From: Lingula anatina
Lineage: Eukaryota; Brachiopoda; Lingulata; Lingulida; Lingulidae
Direction of reading: 5' to 3'
Length of the DNA stretch: 64,000 nucleotides
NCBI RefSeq assembly: GCF_001039355.2
Contig: NW_019775523.1
Coordinates: 60,001 to 124,000, forward strand
The translations under genes were made by a program, and so were the position numbers. The notes beneath the pieces were generated by a model. The model was not told where the DNA came from. It saw nothing but the letters and a program-made list of their open reading frames with translations, and did no database searches. Below, piece after piece: positions 1 to 11,525 of this stretch (positions are counted from its first letter, which is position 1; each line of letters starts with the position of its first letter).

Positions 1-1088
1 AGGTGTCATGCTTGTGTTCAACTGAATGATTCAACAAAGGTTTCTCATTTTTGCAAATACAGCGCTACTGACTGTGGTGATAATGTAACGAAGTTTATCT
101 AAATATAACAGTAACTGGTGTCGGATATAACTGAATAAAAAACACCTCGTTTTCATGTTTTCATAGGTAGTGTAGATGAGGCGACAAAAGTCGTTTTTTG
201 ATCTGCCCCCCCCCCCCCCCTCCTTACTCTGAGTAAGGTTGAATTAGATTTCTTCAAAAATGGTACATGAAGAGCTATATACAGCACCATTGTCCGTTTT
301 TTGTTGTTTTTTTTTTTTTTTGTTTTTTTTTTAGTGGCAGTTGTGACGGCGTATAACGGGTTATGAAGGCTTGCCATTATTGTTTTAAATTTTTTTCAGA
401 CCTCACAATAATCTGAATATTATCTACAGTAGGTTTATAATTCAGCCATTTTGTTCTAATTCAACGACCCCAGTTGTAAATTGGTAATGCTGTACATGTC
501 AGTTTCACTGTGGAAAATGTCTTCTTCGTTGATAATAGAAGAGAAACATTTTTATTGTTGTTAAAAGAAACCAATACTGGCTACTGTACATGTATTGTGT
601 TGGTAAGCATCCGCTTTTTGATCATGACGCGTGATTCGGTTCTATACCCAGGGGCGGACCCAGAGATATTTTCTGAACTTTTTTGATATATCCTTCACTT
701 TTTGACAGTCTTCCAACAGAAAATATTAGATGCCCGTTAATGTAAAATTGAGAAATTCTGACCGTCTTCCGAAAGACCCAGAAGACGGCCTCCATCTGCC
801 TCTGTATACCCCCTCCATCTTCCCATGCTGAGTTCCATACAACCCAGAGCATTCATAATTCACTATGCTTTATGATATATGAGTTTTGTTCTCCTATACA
901 TCTTCTTGGTCGCTATCAGAATGTTGGTACAGGTTAACTGAAGAGGTTATCTATACCTGATAGCAGCAAACAGTGAGGACTCTGTCCCGTAACCTTGGGA
1001 TGATAAGATTACACAGAAAAAAAGCGTGGCAGCAGCAATGTGGAACCAACGACCTAGATGGGTCACCATGGATAACGGACAATGGACA

Positions 1089-1326
1089 CATAGGGCTCAT
1101 TCCGGATGAAACTCCGCGGGGACTCTAGCTGAATGCAATCAGATTAACAGATTATCACGCCTCCTCTTGTTCCCAAAGTACTCGTATAATCACCAGCTTT
1201 TCTGTATTCGATTTAACGCCAGGGGTAGGCGTGTTGATCTGCTTATGTGGTTGCATTCAGCGAGAGTCCCCGTGTAGTTGGACCGATCTACGTAAAACGA
1301 TAGCTTTATTAGGAATGAGCCCATAA
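1089..1326. repeat. Palindromic MITE-like element
   Basis: The ends are inverted (TAGGGCTCATTCC on the left, GGAATGAGCCCATAA on the right). Inside them a second inverted pair is visible, GGGGACTCTAGCTGAATGCA against TGCATTCAGCGAGAGTCCCC. There is no coding capacity. This structure fits a non-autonomous DNA transposon. The ends resemble those at 29523, 50976 and 2067, so it may be a distant relative. Confidence 0.65.
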
Positions 1327-2066
1327 GTTCACTGTTGATCAGACTCGTTTGAAATTCCTCCAGATTTATCCTGATGATAAGGACTGGTCCTGTAGGACTG
1401 ATCGTGAACCACCTAGAAGTGGATAGGGAACTCTGTCACCATAAACCCTCTGCCGGCGGGTCCGCTACGACTAAGATTTATACACAGTTGAACTCATGGT
1501 TGCCAAATATACGAATTTAATCCGTGGTAATCCTCAAATAGTTGTGTTCTGTTTTTGTTAAGAACCTGTTAAATAATATATTTTATCATCCTTGGTACCA
1601 TAATTTTGGCAACCCTGCCGCATGCAATATCATGGTAGACACTGACATGTTTTTCTCAGCCTCTCCTCCTACTCTCGTTCGGTATCTTGACGCCACGGCG
1701 ATCACATTCCTCTCGCTTGTGAAGTTCCACGAACTTGATTTTTTGCCAGACTTTCAGCAGAAATGTTTCCTTCACATTCCCAAGCGATGAAAGCTGCACC
1801 ACCAACTGCAGCAAACATTTAAATGTTCTCCGGAAAAATATAAGATGCTAGGAAGCTGTTCACTCGGTTCACCTCCGATCCTCAGCGATCTGGATGTTTG
1901 GCGACGCAATTCAGACCGATTACCGGTCTTGAATTGCACTTGTCCGAACGCAGCTCCTACATATACGCGACTACGTTCAGTGTTGTTTAAATATAATCCG
2001 TTTCAGATTAATTCCAGACAGAAAACGGTATGTAAACTACTCCATGCACCATATGAAGGGGTCATC

Positions 2067-2327
2067 CCTAAGACTGGGTTCCCATGCCTAGATCGATCTA
2101 ACAGGATCGATCCATCTCCAAAGGGTTTTTCGCTAAATTTCTTTCAGCTTAAGCGGCTTAGATGTCTGACGCGCCTGCTGACGCTGCTAAACGATAATTA
2201 ATTACCCCCTAGCAGCTTCAGTAGGCGTGGCAAACATCTAAGCCGCTTAGTTTTTATATAGCGAGAATCTCCTTGGAAATAGATCGATCCAAAGTTAGTA
2301 CGATAGGGTCTGGGAATGGTTCCTAAA
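2067..2327. repeat. Palindromic MITE-like element, GATCGATC family
   Basis: The two halves are inverted copies. The left has CTTAAGCGGCTTAGATGTCTG and the right CAAACATCTAAGCCGCTTAG. Left GATCGATC faces right AGATCGATCC, and the ends pair loosely (CTAAGACTGGGTTCCCATG against CTGGGAATGGTTCCTAA). Related copies lie at 4393, 32219 and 58018. No ORF of its own. Confidence 0.7.
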
Positions 2328-2416
2328 CGTCCTCTGCTGCTAACATAAACTTGAGACGAGAAGCCTTTGTATGGATTATAAAGAGTGTTTATCACATTTG
2401 CTTTGGTATTTTACAG

Positions 2417-2793
2417 ATTCTGATGCCTCCTTGCTCAACACAGTTACAAGATTATCCTCGACAAAGTCAACAGACTCTATATCCAGTAATTCCGTGAGTT
2501 TAGACAATGGAGCCCAAATGAAAGAGAATGGACCGTGGTTCCTCAACCCGACGCAAATCACACTGATTGCGATAGGAGTGACATTCTTCATTGTGATTCT
2601 GGTTGTGATGGGCAGTCTGTTCACACACTGGCAGAGAAGACGGAACGCCCACCGTATCCGACACTGTGATCAGCCAAAGGTATTCGCTCCTAGAAAACGA
2701 CGACACCAACGGCCGTCACCTCCTGGGCCTCCACGGAGAGCGCGCCCAGCGAGCACTGCCTCTGCTGCGGCAAGCACTGCCTCTGCTTCCTGA
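2417..2793 (+). CDS. Last exon of an unidentified single-pass membrane protein (partial)
   Basis: A TTTTACAG acceptor ends at 2416 and opens a frame to a TGA at 2791-2793, about 125 codons. In order it encodes a Ser/Thr-rich stretch (typical of an extracellular stalk), a clear membrane segment of about 22 residues beginning ITLIAIGVTFF, then a very basic tail with RRR, RKRRHQR and PPGPPRR clusters. It ends in an Ala/Ser/Thr low-complexity stretch. The layout suggests a type I membrane protein with a short cytoplasmic tail. Earlier exons must lie upstream, probably beyond the left edge or hidden in 1-2416. An in-frame ATG at 2371 lies before the acceptor, so a single-exon reading is possible but less likely. 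The family is not recognised. Confidence 0.5.
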
Positions 2794-2871
2794 GGGAATG
2801 AACTGTGGTTTTTCCATTTTGTACAAAGGACTGGTCTTAATTTTTTTTTTTTTTTATCATTGCTAAGTTGT

Positions 2872-2877
2872 ATTAAA
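2872..2877 (+). terminator. Possible polyadenylation signal ATTAAA
   Basis: A common variant signal, ATTAAA, lies 79 bases after the stop codon at 2793, in a plausible 3' UTR. No transcript end can be confirmed. Confidence 0.3.
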
Positions 2878-2899
2878 ATCATTTCGCTTTTAACATTTA

Positions 2900-4380
2900 A
2901 ATGTATAGTGCTCTCAGCCGTTTTAAAAGAGTTTAAGTTTTGGTTTTAGTGCCTGATTTTATGAGTTTGTTTCCCTGATGACACTGTTCAAATAAGCCTT
3001 AACAGAATTCTATAATGATAAACGTGTCAGATGTTGGCGCTTTGTGCCATGCTTATGAATCAATTATATGAAACAAGAGTTGTATGTAATTTATTAATCA
3101 TTTTTGAAGACAAGGGTGATGAAATATATATTGATGGTGCTTCTGATACTTTTCGCCTCTCCAGTTGGGATAAATTTATTTTCTATTTACGACTATTTCG
3201 CCCCTCCGTACCCTAGTTTGAGTCTCTTCTTTTTAACGACTCCACTATCATATTTAAATGCGTTTTTAGGTCACTCTTTTTTAATTCAAACCCCGTTTAA
3301 TCTTGATTATAAAACATCATTGCTATGGTATAACTACATGTAAATAAATTTGCAAAAATAGTGATTGGAATATTCTTGAATGTACTTCACAGGTCAAAAT
3401 GTGTGTTGCGATCATTTTGAGGAGGCGTGTGCAGTTATCGAATTTACTGTTCAACTCGAAACCACAGATGTACTGTAGGCGAAGAAAGTGCTTTTTATTT
3501 TGCAATTTAAAGTCAATTTTTCTCTCTTCACAACCTGGCATCTAATTGTCTGTAACGTGACAAATTTTGCTTTAGCATGAAAATTGACGACGTTTTCACA
3601 TCAGATTAGTAGCTTTTAAAACTACCAACTTTTATCAACGTGCGTTTTCATGACGTGGCCATTCCTAAGAATGACATGTTTTAGCATATTTTAAGTCACG
3701 CAGATGAACGGTGAATGTCCTTTTAACCTAATGCATTTAAATGAATAGCATGCCAAGTCACTCCACATTACGTAACATTGTAACAGACTGACAACGTTTT
3801 CTACCATGTTATTCGTCTTTTGTTTTTCGTATCACAAACTGTAGTAAAGAAAATGGCAAGAAAAATGGCAGTTGAATGAATTTCGACCCCACTTTCATAC
3901 CTTTGTCCCCGAACCCTCAATGCCCAACTGTTACTATATCATTTTTATTTATCTTACTAACTGAAATAACATGGATATGCGTTTTCCAAATCAATTTATT
4001 TCTTTTTTCATTTCGGTCAATCCCAATGACGTTATCACCATCTCCAATCCTAACAAGCCTCTCTTCCTAATCTCCAGTTTTTCATGCTTTCATGCTGTAA
4101 CTCAAGCTGTCTGGCTATTACGTCAGACTGAAACAGCAAATACTGAAAGACCTTTACATCGGGATTAAAAAACAATTAAGCAGGCGGAGGTCTCTGGTTA
4201 CTATTCAGCTTAACATATAAAATACACACGTAAAGTCGAGGTACCCAAGGACAGGACATCTTAAAATAACCAAGGTCGCGATAAGTAGAAAAATGAAGTT
4301 ATATTATTCATCATGAGGTAAATTTCTAGTGAAGTTGTAGCGGCCTCATTTACCTCGGCAGACTGTATGATTACACCGGG
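2900..4380. other. Non-coding stretch, nothing recognised
   Basis: AT-rich, with only short unsupported reading frames. No repeats, splice-bounded exons or RNA genes were recognised. Confidence 0.5.
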
Positions 4381-4392
4381 AAACTATATGTT

Positions 4393-4590
4393 TAAGACCT
4401 CATTCCCATACCTAGATCGCACTAGCGGGATCGGTCCATCTCCGAGGGATTCTCGCTAAATTGCACTCAGCTTAAATGGCTTAGATGTCTGGCACGCCCA
4501 CTGAAGCTGCTAAACGACAGTTATAACCTCCTAACAGCTTCAGTAGGTGTGCTAGATATCAGAGCTGCTTATGTATATATAATAGTAATC
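4393..4590. repeat. Palindromic MITE-like element, GATCGATC family
   Basis: Same architecture as 2067-2327: TAAGACCTCATTCCCATACC at the left, GGCTTAGATGTCTGGCACGC in the left arm, and the shared centre GAAGCTGCTAAACGA...AACAGCTTCAGTAGG. The right arm is degraded. Confidence 0.65.
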
Positions 4591-4639
4591 TGTGTAGAAC
4601 CTTTCTCAATAGCCCAAGAGTTTGGTGAAAATTTGTGCA

Positions 4640-5010
4640 TTTTTTACCTACAAGCATGACATTTGTCACAGTTGTGGACAATGAAATTCTAAGCAAATAT
4701 GGTATATGGGCATTATCTCAAAATTCCAAAATGGCCTCAAAACCCAAGATGGCCGCCAAAAATACCCTTTCAAATTAATACTTCAAGTACATAGTCTTTT
4801 AATGGCTTAAAATAGCCTATTAAGGTTAGAAGATACTGTGGTATGAATTCGGTATCAATATCTGCTTCGTCAGTTGTATAAATCCAAAATGGCTGCCAAA
4901 AGTAAAAAAGCAGTCCACTTTTTCAAAATATCTATGAGAATGGTGAATTCATCATGCTCTTAGAACTACAAGCATGAAATTTATCATGGTTGTGAACAAT
5001 GAAATTCTGG
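4640..5010. repeat. Internally repeated non-coding element with ATGGCNGCC words
   Basis: Two diverged copies of a 43-base segment beginning CTACAAGCATGA and ending CAATGAAATTCT lie near 4650 and 4969. Between them are two AAAATGGCNNC words (AAGATGGCCGCCAAAA, AAAATGGCTGCCAAAA). This is likely a dispersed repeat. The ATGGCNGCC words resemble YY1-type sites, but they may simply be part of the repeat. Confidence 0.45.
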
Positions 5011-5103
5011 TAGGAATGAGAAGAGTTATTTTAAAAGTGAAAATGATCTAAAAGAAAATAAATTTAGCATAGAATGCAATGACCATAATAAAGGCAGAAG
5101 GGA

Positions 5104-5420
5104 TATTAAAGGGATAACAACTGTTTGGTTTGGCCTAAATTTCTCCATATTTACTAATGGTTAATAAATCCAACTATATGTCAATTCAAAGTTAGTGCAT
5201 TTTTTTCTAAAAAGTTCGTTTTTTGTCCATCTCTGCTAAAGTGATACAGGCATAGTCATCTCTGAAGTTCCACGTGGTCGGATGGCAAGCACAGATTCCA
5301 GAATGATTGCGATAACCGATGTTTTGGTAGTAAATAGGAATTCATTTTATTTCTATGAATTGTTTACAATATATTTATTGTGAAATATTAATCTCATACG
5401 AACAGTTACTCTCCCATTAG
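5104..5420 (-). repeat. MITE-like element, TTAAAGGGATAA family, copy 1
   Basis: Read on the minus strand it matches the element at 10427-10792 along most of its length, including the GTTCGTATGA, AATAAAT, GGTTA-CGCA, ATTCTGGAAT and CCACGTG words, and it ends at the same terminus (GTTATCCCTTTAATATC). The other terminus (near 5420) is altered. Confidence 0.65.
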
Positions 5421-5429
5421 TATACATGT

Positions 5430-7300
5430 ACCTTGGTGATGAAGTGAAATTTTCTGAAATTTCTAGGAAGAATTATTTTCGCTACAAAAGGTCTAATGCG
5501 CATTGCATGCGTTAAAACTGGAGCACAAAGCGCCTAGTGGGGCATGCACAATGGACTATAACCACGCTACAAAGGTACAAATTACCAAATGTCTCAGGCA
5601 TATTCAAACGTGGCTTGATGATCAAGACCTTTTGTCTAGGTGTTTTCCTCTCACGACAGAAATAAAGTACAAACAAACATTTTGTCCTAACAAACCATAA
5701 TATATGACGAGGGAGAAAGGTTCACTACGGGCTCGATGACTAGTCTCAGACCGACGGATGATTCAGTTTCTGGTTTTCTGGTTAGCATCAGGCACAGACG
5801 TAGGTGACGAATGTGATCGCGTAAGAGAAATAAACTTAAGAGCGACTGGAATTGGTCTTCAAATGATCACTGGAAATTCAATCATCTGTAGCACGCAAAC
5901 AAATAAAGGTTTTAACCTGAACATTAAATGTCATCCATGGCAGTGCGGTTTTCCAAAGAGCGAGGCGGTGCCTCTACCAGCACGCCCGACGAGAACGATT
6001 CACCAAAAGAAATAGGTCGACCTCAGTGACGTAGACGAGAGAAGATATGTTTGTAATGAGACAGAGTACATTGGCCAATAAAATGGCATATTGAGATATT
6101 ACAGTGATCAAAGAAATATTTCATGAAAAGTGGGGTATTTATGTGCACACAATGTTGATGTGTTCGTTATTTCATTATCAACCGTTCACCTTTTGCAAAC
6201 ATCGTATCAAAAGGACAGTTTTCACCCTCTTCATCGAGTCCTCAACCATCACTAAAGTATTTGGCTACTTACAAGGTAAGTTTCTAAAGTTAGGTGTTCT
6301 TCACGTTGATTTGAACTAAGTTAAAATTTTTTCATTACATTGAATGGTGATATGCACTTGGTGGCAACTTTCCTGTTGTATCTGTGAAATGTTTCTATAG
6401 TCGACACCATTCGAACATCATTTTACATGTTTCTGAAAAAAAGTCTGCCGGTTTTATTTGACTTTTTTCCCTGACCGCACATTAAATGTAATATTTACAT
6501 GTAATGTTATGTGATGCTCTAATGGATTTCGCCCCACTCTAAATCGATATTGGTGTTACAAAAAAAAAAAGGTTAAGTGTAATTTAATTTACGACTCGAC
6601 AGGTAACCCAGAAAATTGCGGCGTCACGTTTTGTTTTTCATTCTATCAATTAATTTTACTGGTCTTGAAAAGGGCACGAGTGACATGGTTTCTTTTGGTC
6701 TTACAGCTGAAAAAGACGGCGGCGGAAATGCGCCGATATCTACCAGTTCTAAATGAGTAACAAATGAAGCATCTGGACATCATACATGTATTTCTATAAT
6801 CAGATGTGCGCTGAATAAGCATTGCTAATTCTTTACACAATACACCTTGGACATTCGTCATTATGTCCAAGGATACACCTAATGAGGTGAGATAAGTGAT
6901 TTCATTGTATTGTTTTTTTATCTTATTTATTACGACAATAATGTCTTTTGTATTGTATTAGAATCACATACATGATAATGATAAAATACATCGCTATTTG
7001 GAAGTCCATAAAATCACAAGGAACATTTTAAAGAATATCAAGGTCTTCAAATTCCTGACTTAAAGAAAGATACCAGTTGCTTTTGCAAAACAATAACCCA
7101 ATCATGCCGAGTTTTGGACTCGCCCTACCATTTTGCCAAACAAAATCTCCTTAAAGTACTACGAAAACAAGGTTCGGTGGTTGTAGTGTCAGACGCGTAC
7201 GCCATCAACAACAGCTACGGCTAAGACACGGACAGACCCAGCTTCAGAAATATATACAGACACATACAACATGTACTCTCTAAGCGACTGAATAGAAATG
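5430..7300. other. Non-coding stretch, nothing recognised
   Basis: Contains unsupported open frames only. A frame at 5758-6015 was considered but shows no family motif or splice support. Confidence 0.45.
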
Positions 7301-7313
7301 TATAGAAAACAAT

Positions 7314-7446
7314 GGGGCCATCAGAACAGAAGGTCCTAGTATCAACTGGCCCAAGGCTCAAATAACCAGTCTTCCCTTCAGGTAGGCTCCGCCATATTTG
7401 AGCCTTGGACCAGTTGATACTCGGATCTTCTATACTGTATGGTCCC
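7314..7446. repeat. Foldback element with about 50-bp arms
   Basis: The left arm 7314-7364 and right arm 7394-7446 are inverted copies. For example TATCAACTGGCCCAAGGCTC faces GAGCCTTGGACCAGTTGATA. The spacer is about 30 bases. This looks like a small non-autonomous transposon. Any ORF across it is a by-product of the palindrome. Confidence 0.65.
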
Positions 7447-8023
7447 AAAGGAATGTTGCACCCACGCTCATCTAGGAACTAGCATGTACAAGCATGTACA
7501 TGTACAGTATGTACACATGCGCAATGCTCAGTATAAACATCGCGTCTATTGCTGGTGGTTAGAGGGAAAAATACGAAAAAGCATTTAGCGGACGGGTGGG
7601 TTGTGGGTAGCAGTTCAAACTTACAGAGCTCTTGTATGTAGATGGATGTTTAAACAGTGTATGGGAATTTTGTCTTGTGTAACACTGAAGAAGAAGTGCA
7701 GCTTTTGGACTTGGCTTTGACAACCATTCCTGCCACACTGTATTCGGATAGTGCTTTAAGCCAGCGACACAGTGTTGACTTTGAGCTAGTTTGAATGAAT
7801 ATACTAGTGAGTTGTTTTCGCAGAATGACATTTAGGCTGTCTTGTTCAAAATACTTTTTACCAAATAAACTAAGCAATCATTTATGTTCAGCAAAGATTA
7901 ACGGCTGTTGCATATATTAAGTGGAAGTGTATCTTGTCTTTGTGGATGACTTTGAAGTGCACTGTAGCTTGCGGATATATAGTGATATTGAAATTTTAAC
8001 CAGACTCTTACTTGCTACCTAAA

Positions 8024-9180
8024 GGCCCCTTAACACTGGGCTGCGTCCCTTCTGCGATCAAAAATGTGGTCAGAGCGCTCAATGGTCGAAAAAGCAATTT
8101 AATCATGTCTCAGTGTAAAGGCGTCTGCGTCCTTTGTGCGTTCTTTGAACGACCAAATCTTGATTTAAACCGTACATGTAAAACTGCAAGTGACCTGTGC
8201 GTTTGCTGAGCGAGTTGTCTGCCTCCCCTGTGCGTCCCCTGTGCAACCTCTAATGTCCATTGCGATGTTTGGGCGACCATTGAGCATCCTAGTTGTGTAC
8301 TCGGTACCTTCATCGGCGATCAGTGGCGATCATTCTACGATCTTTCTGCCTCCTGCTAGACCGATGAGCATTGTTTGGGCTTCCTTCGATATATCCTGAC
8401 TCTTTTAAATTTTTTCATCAGTTCTCGCCCGGTCACCCAAGTCTTCCAATGAAGAAAATCTCCAGAAAACAAAACATATAGTTAGGAATAAACTTTTTTC
8501 AAACTACAGTAACGCAAGGCTGCATGGACTGATAATAAGCCATTGTTGTCCTTATAAGACGGATGGACAGGCTCCGAAGACGAGAAAGGCCGACTGACAC
8601 AACATAAAGTTTTTGAATCCGTTTTCAAAAGACGCATTCTGAAAAAAAACTGCAACAAGAACTGCATCTTGAAAAAAGTAAAATGTTTGTTCTATAATTA
8701 CCCCCAAAAATAGATCAGTTCAAGAAATTTAGGAAAAAATACCAACTGGAGGCTGGTATGACACCAGTAGTAGCTGTTACCCCAAGATTTCCTGTCCCTG
8801 GTGAAAACTACCCTAGTACGCCCCAGTTTGAGAGTAAAAAATATACTTTACATGCCGTTCATTGAGCATTCATTCTGGAACCAAAGCGATGCTTGTGCCT
8901 CCTTTCTGCGACCACGACGATGCTTGTGCGTCCTTTCTTGGTCCCTTGAGCGATCTTGCAGCGTCCATCCTCCATCGTGTTCTCTGTGCAGTTGTTTTGA
9001 ACTTGCGAAAAACCTTCGCAGCGACCAGAACGCAGAGCGTTCTTTATGCTATCTTTGTGCGATCTTAGTGCGATCTTTGTGATCGCCATGCGTTTTTTGA
9101 GCGTCCAACGGCGACCTGGCCAGTGTAATGGTCGCACAAAGGACGCAAAAAGGACCCCGTCCAGTGTAAAGGGGGTTTAA
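8024..9180. repeat. Long MITE-like element, TTTACACTGGACG family
   Basis: The termini are inverted: GGCCCCTTAACACTGGGCTG at the left and GTCCAGTGTAAAGGGGGTTT at the right. Subterminal DNA is full of variants of GCGTCCTTTGTGCG and GCGACC. A compact copy with the same ends is at 36546-36772. The 1.16-kb length suggests an internal expansion or nested insertion. Several short ORFs here (8110-8400, 8801-9137) are explained by the repeat. Confidence 0.65.
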
Positions 9181-9189
9181 ACAAGGTAA

Positions 9190-10420
9190 GTAACTACATG
9201 TAGTTGCACTAGAGTCCCCCCAAGCATTATTTGCTGATTTTCTGATTTTAAGCTAAAACCATATTGTGTTCATCATGCCAATTACAACCTCAATAATTGT
9301 TGCAGAACACATGAAAAACAAAACGCCACCCCAGTTTTGTATTAGACTAGTTAAAACTTCTGTCTGGCCTTCAGTAGGTAGAAAACAATTGAAGAAGTAC
9401 TGACTCTGATTTACATGATTTAACAAAATAAAATTTTAACGAAAGCTTAAAAGAGAGTGTGGAGATATAGTAAAATAGTAAAATAGCTACGAAAAGATAT
9501 TATAACAGTATCTATAGTTGTTCCTGTTAGTAAGAAAAACTTTAAAAAGACTATTTCGCAAAAAAAAAAAAAAAAAAAAAAAGAAAAGGTGAAGTTTAGT
9601 TAGAGTCGGGTCCTCAATCATATCGCACTTGTTGTGTGACAGGAATGGTAGTACGTTCCCCATTACTTTGTAAAGGTGACATTCGTCCCATATACTAACC
9701 CCAATACTCCAATTAACCCTAACCTGTACTAATCCTATGGGACTTCCATTCCTAGGACTACCATTCTTGTCCCACCTGGAAGTTCGAATACTCTCGTCAA
9801 AACTATATATTGAATAATTTAACATACATTTACGCTGAACAAGTAATAAAGTGTGTGTGTGTGTGTGGGGGGGGGGGATGCATTTTGCTCTAAATATCCC
9901 ATGGAAGCACTGTATTTTTTTTTGGGGGGGGGGGACAGTCAAAAGCCACATTCAGCCACATTCAACATTGTAACCGACTGTTATCGGCCTTGTATTTCTC
10001 ATATGTGTACTTCTACGTCCAAACGTACGAGACGCAAAAACAATTAATCCTAAAAAAATTGAACCAAGTTAAACTGGGGGAAATAAGATTTTCCGACGTT
10101 ACCTTTAAACAGGGGAATTTTTGACCCTGCAGGCATATGCAAGTGCCCCACGTCAACATGCACTAGCACTACAGTCTCCAATATTACATTGTTTTTTATT
10201 CAGAGTCAGTTTATTGGTAAATCTTGACAAGCAGATGCTGTGTGAATCATTGGAATAAGATACGAGTCGTGTGACATAGCTGGCGCCTTTCACCTCAACT
10301 AATTTATATAAAAAATAAATTCCTTCGCTCCTCTCTTGGGGAACAGGAAAATCTAAATCGCGTGAGATTCAAGTCACGCAAACAGGGTAATTAAAATATT
10401 GAGAAATAAATCTTTAAAAA
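9190..10420. other. Non-coding stretch with homopolymer and GT/G tracts
   Basis: Contains A-rich runs near 9560-9590 and GT/G-rich runs near 9850-9880 and 9917-9935. An open frame at 9487-9951 on the minus strand spans these tracts and is not believed. No gene seen. Confidence 0.45.
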
Positions 10421-10426
10421 AAATTG

Positions 10427-10792
10427 TTAAAGGGATAATAACTGTTCGTATGATATTCATATTTCGCAATAAATACCGGTACATTGTAAACATCTAAATA
10501 TAATAAATTCTATTTTACATGTACCACTAAAACAGCGGTTAACGCAGTTATTCTGGAATATGATTTTGCCGTCACACCACGTGACCTCCATAGCTTACTA
10601 CACTTAAGAGAATATTTAAAAAAACCAAACTTAAAAAAAAAAAAAAGAAAAAAAAAAAACAAAACAGGGACTATCTTTCAATGTTGGAATGGATTCATTA
10701 ATCATTAGTTAGTATGGGAAACTTGAAGTTTAGCACAGGAAAATTCATTTTATGGCCAAAAAGAAAAGTTGTTATCCCTTTAATATCTTTTT
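10427..10792 (+). repeat. MITE-like element, TTAAAGGGATAA family, copy 2
   Basis: The ends are inverted: TTAAAGGGATAATAACTGTT at the left and AAGTTGTTATCCCTTTAA at the right. The second copy, in opposite orientation, is at 5104-5420. An A-rich insert lies near 10630-10660. Confidence 0.7.
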
Positions 10793-10880
10793 GAATGGAT
10801 CTTATATATCAACCCACCTTCATAAGAAGAACAGAGTAGTGGTACCTAATACACATTTAGGGCTGTGTTGGAGGATACTT

Positions 10881-11007
10881 TTAAAGACCTAGGGTGCTTT
10901 CCCAGAGATTTAGATCGATCTAGAGATTAAGATTTAGATCGACCTAACTCCCTGGGGGTTCACGCTTAATTGCAGTCAGCCGAGCGGGCACCATAGTTAA
11001 TTAATTA
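10881..11007. repeat. Half of a palindromic element (GATCGATC/CATTCCCA family)
   Basis: Matches the right halves of 29523-29740 and 50976-51195 in inverted orientation: AGAGATTTAGATCGATC, AACTCCCTGGGGGTTCACGC, and GTTAATTAATTAA near the centre. The other half is absent, so the copy is truncated at its centre. Confidence 0.6.
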
Positions 11008-11131
11008 AAAAAGTGTGTCACTTGTGCCGACATTGGGTGGTATAACTGGTAATCTTCAGGATTTTTGGGAAATATCTGCCTGTAGATTTCACAAATAACA
11101 CAGCGGTGTGACTTTGGCCGCATTCAGAACA

Positions 11132-11302
11132 AATTGATCCCGAATAAAAGATCCGCGGATCAAATATGGCCAACCCACACGAAAGCTTAGCACTTTTAAA
11201 ATCTCCAAACAGACACTGCATAGATTCTCAAGTGATTAGGCGGTACGCTTTCAAGTGGGGTGGCCATATATGTTCCGCGATCTGTTAGTCCGCGGATCAA
11301 TT
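11132..11302. repeat. Foldback element with GATCCGCGGATC arms
   Basis: The left arm 11132-11176 (AATTGATCCC, ATCCGCGGAT, ATGGCCAACCCA) is inverted relative to the right arm 11257-11302 (GGGGTGGCCATATATG, TCCGCGGATCAATT). About 80 bases separate the arms. No coding function seen. Confidence 0.6.
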
Positions 11303-11349
11303 TCTGTCATTCTTGACCAAGTTTACTGGAGTCAAATGATGGCATGGAT

Positions 11350-11525
11350 ATGCCCTGGTGGTATAACGGATATATTCTTTTGGTTTAACGGATATAATCT
11401 ACTGGTATTACGGATATGATCCACTGATATGACTGATATGATCTACTGGTATAACGGATATTATATCTACTGGTATAACGGATATGATCCACTGGTATAA
11501 CGGATATGATCTACTGGTATAGTGG
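11350..11525. repeat. 22-bp minisatellite
   Basis: About eight imperfect copies of a roughly 22-base unit, close to CTGGTATAACGGATATGATC plus TA. The last copies are the most similar to each other. One spacer is lengthened (ATATTATATC). Confidence 0.85.

Larger units (their letters stand above)
1..2416. other. Left flank without a recognised gene
   Basis: No convincing coding exon was found here. The stretch contains a C-tract near 207-220, T-tracts near 299-332, and two palindromic transposon remnants listed separately (1089-1326 and 2067-2327). A segment starting near 650 carries a GGGGCGGACCCAG-type word resembling one at 12726, probably another dispersed repeat end. Because 2417 is an intron-exon boundary of a + strand gene, part or all of this stretch may be intron. 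Confidence 0.5.

Noticed and set aside
5758-6015. 85-codon + strand frame with several cysteines
   Set aside because: Cysteine spacing matches no family I know, there is no signal peptide and no splice support.
8801-9137. Overlapping frames of about 90 codons on both strands
   Set aside because: Explained by the inverted, motif-rich element at 8024-9180.
9487-9951. 154-codon minus-strand open frame
   Set aside because: It runs through A-, GT- and G-tracts, has a homopolymer Phe stretch and no motif; composition is that of repeats.
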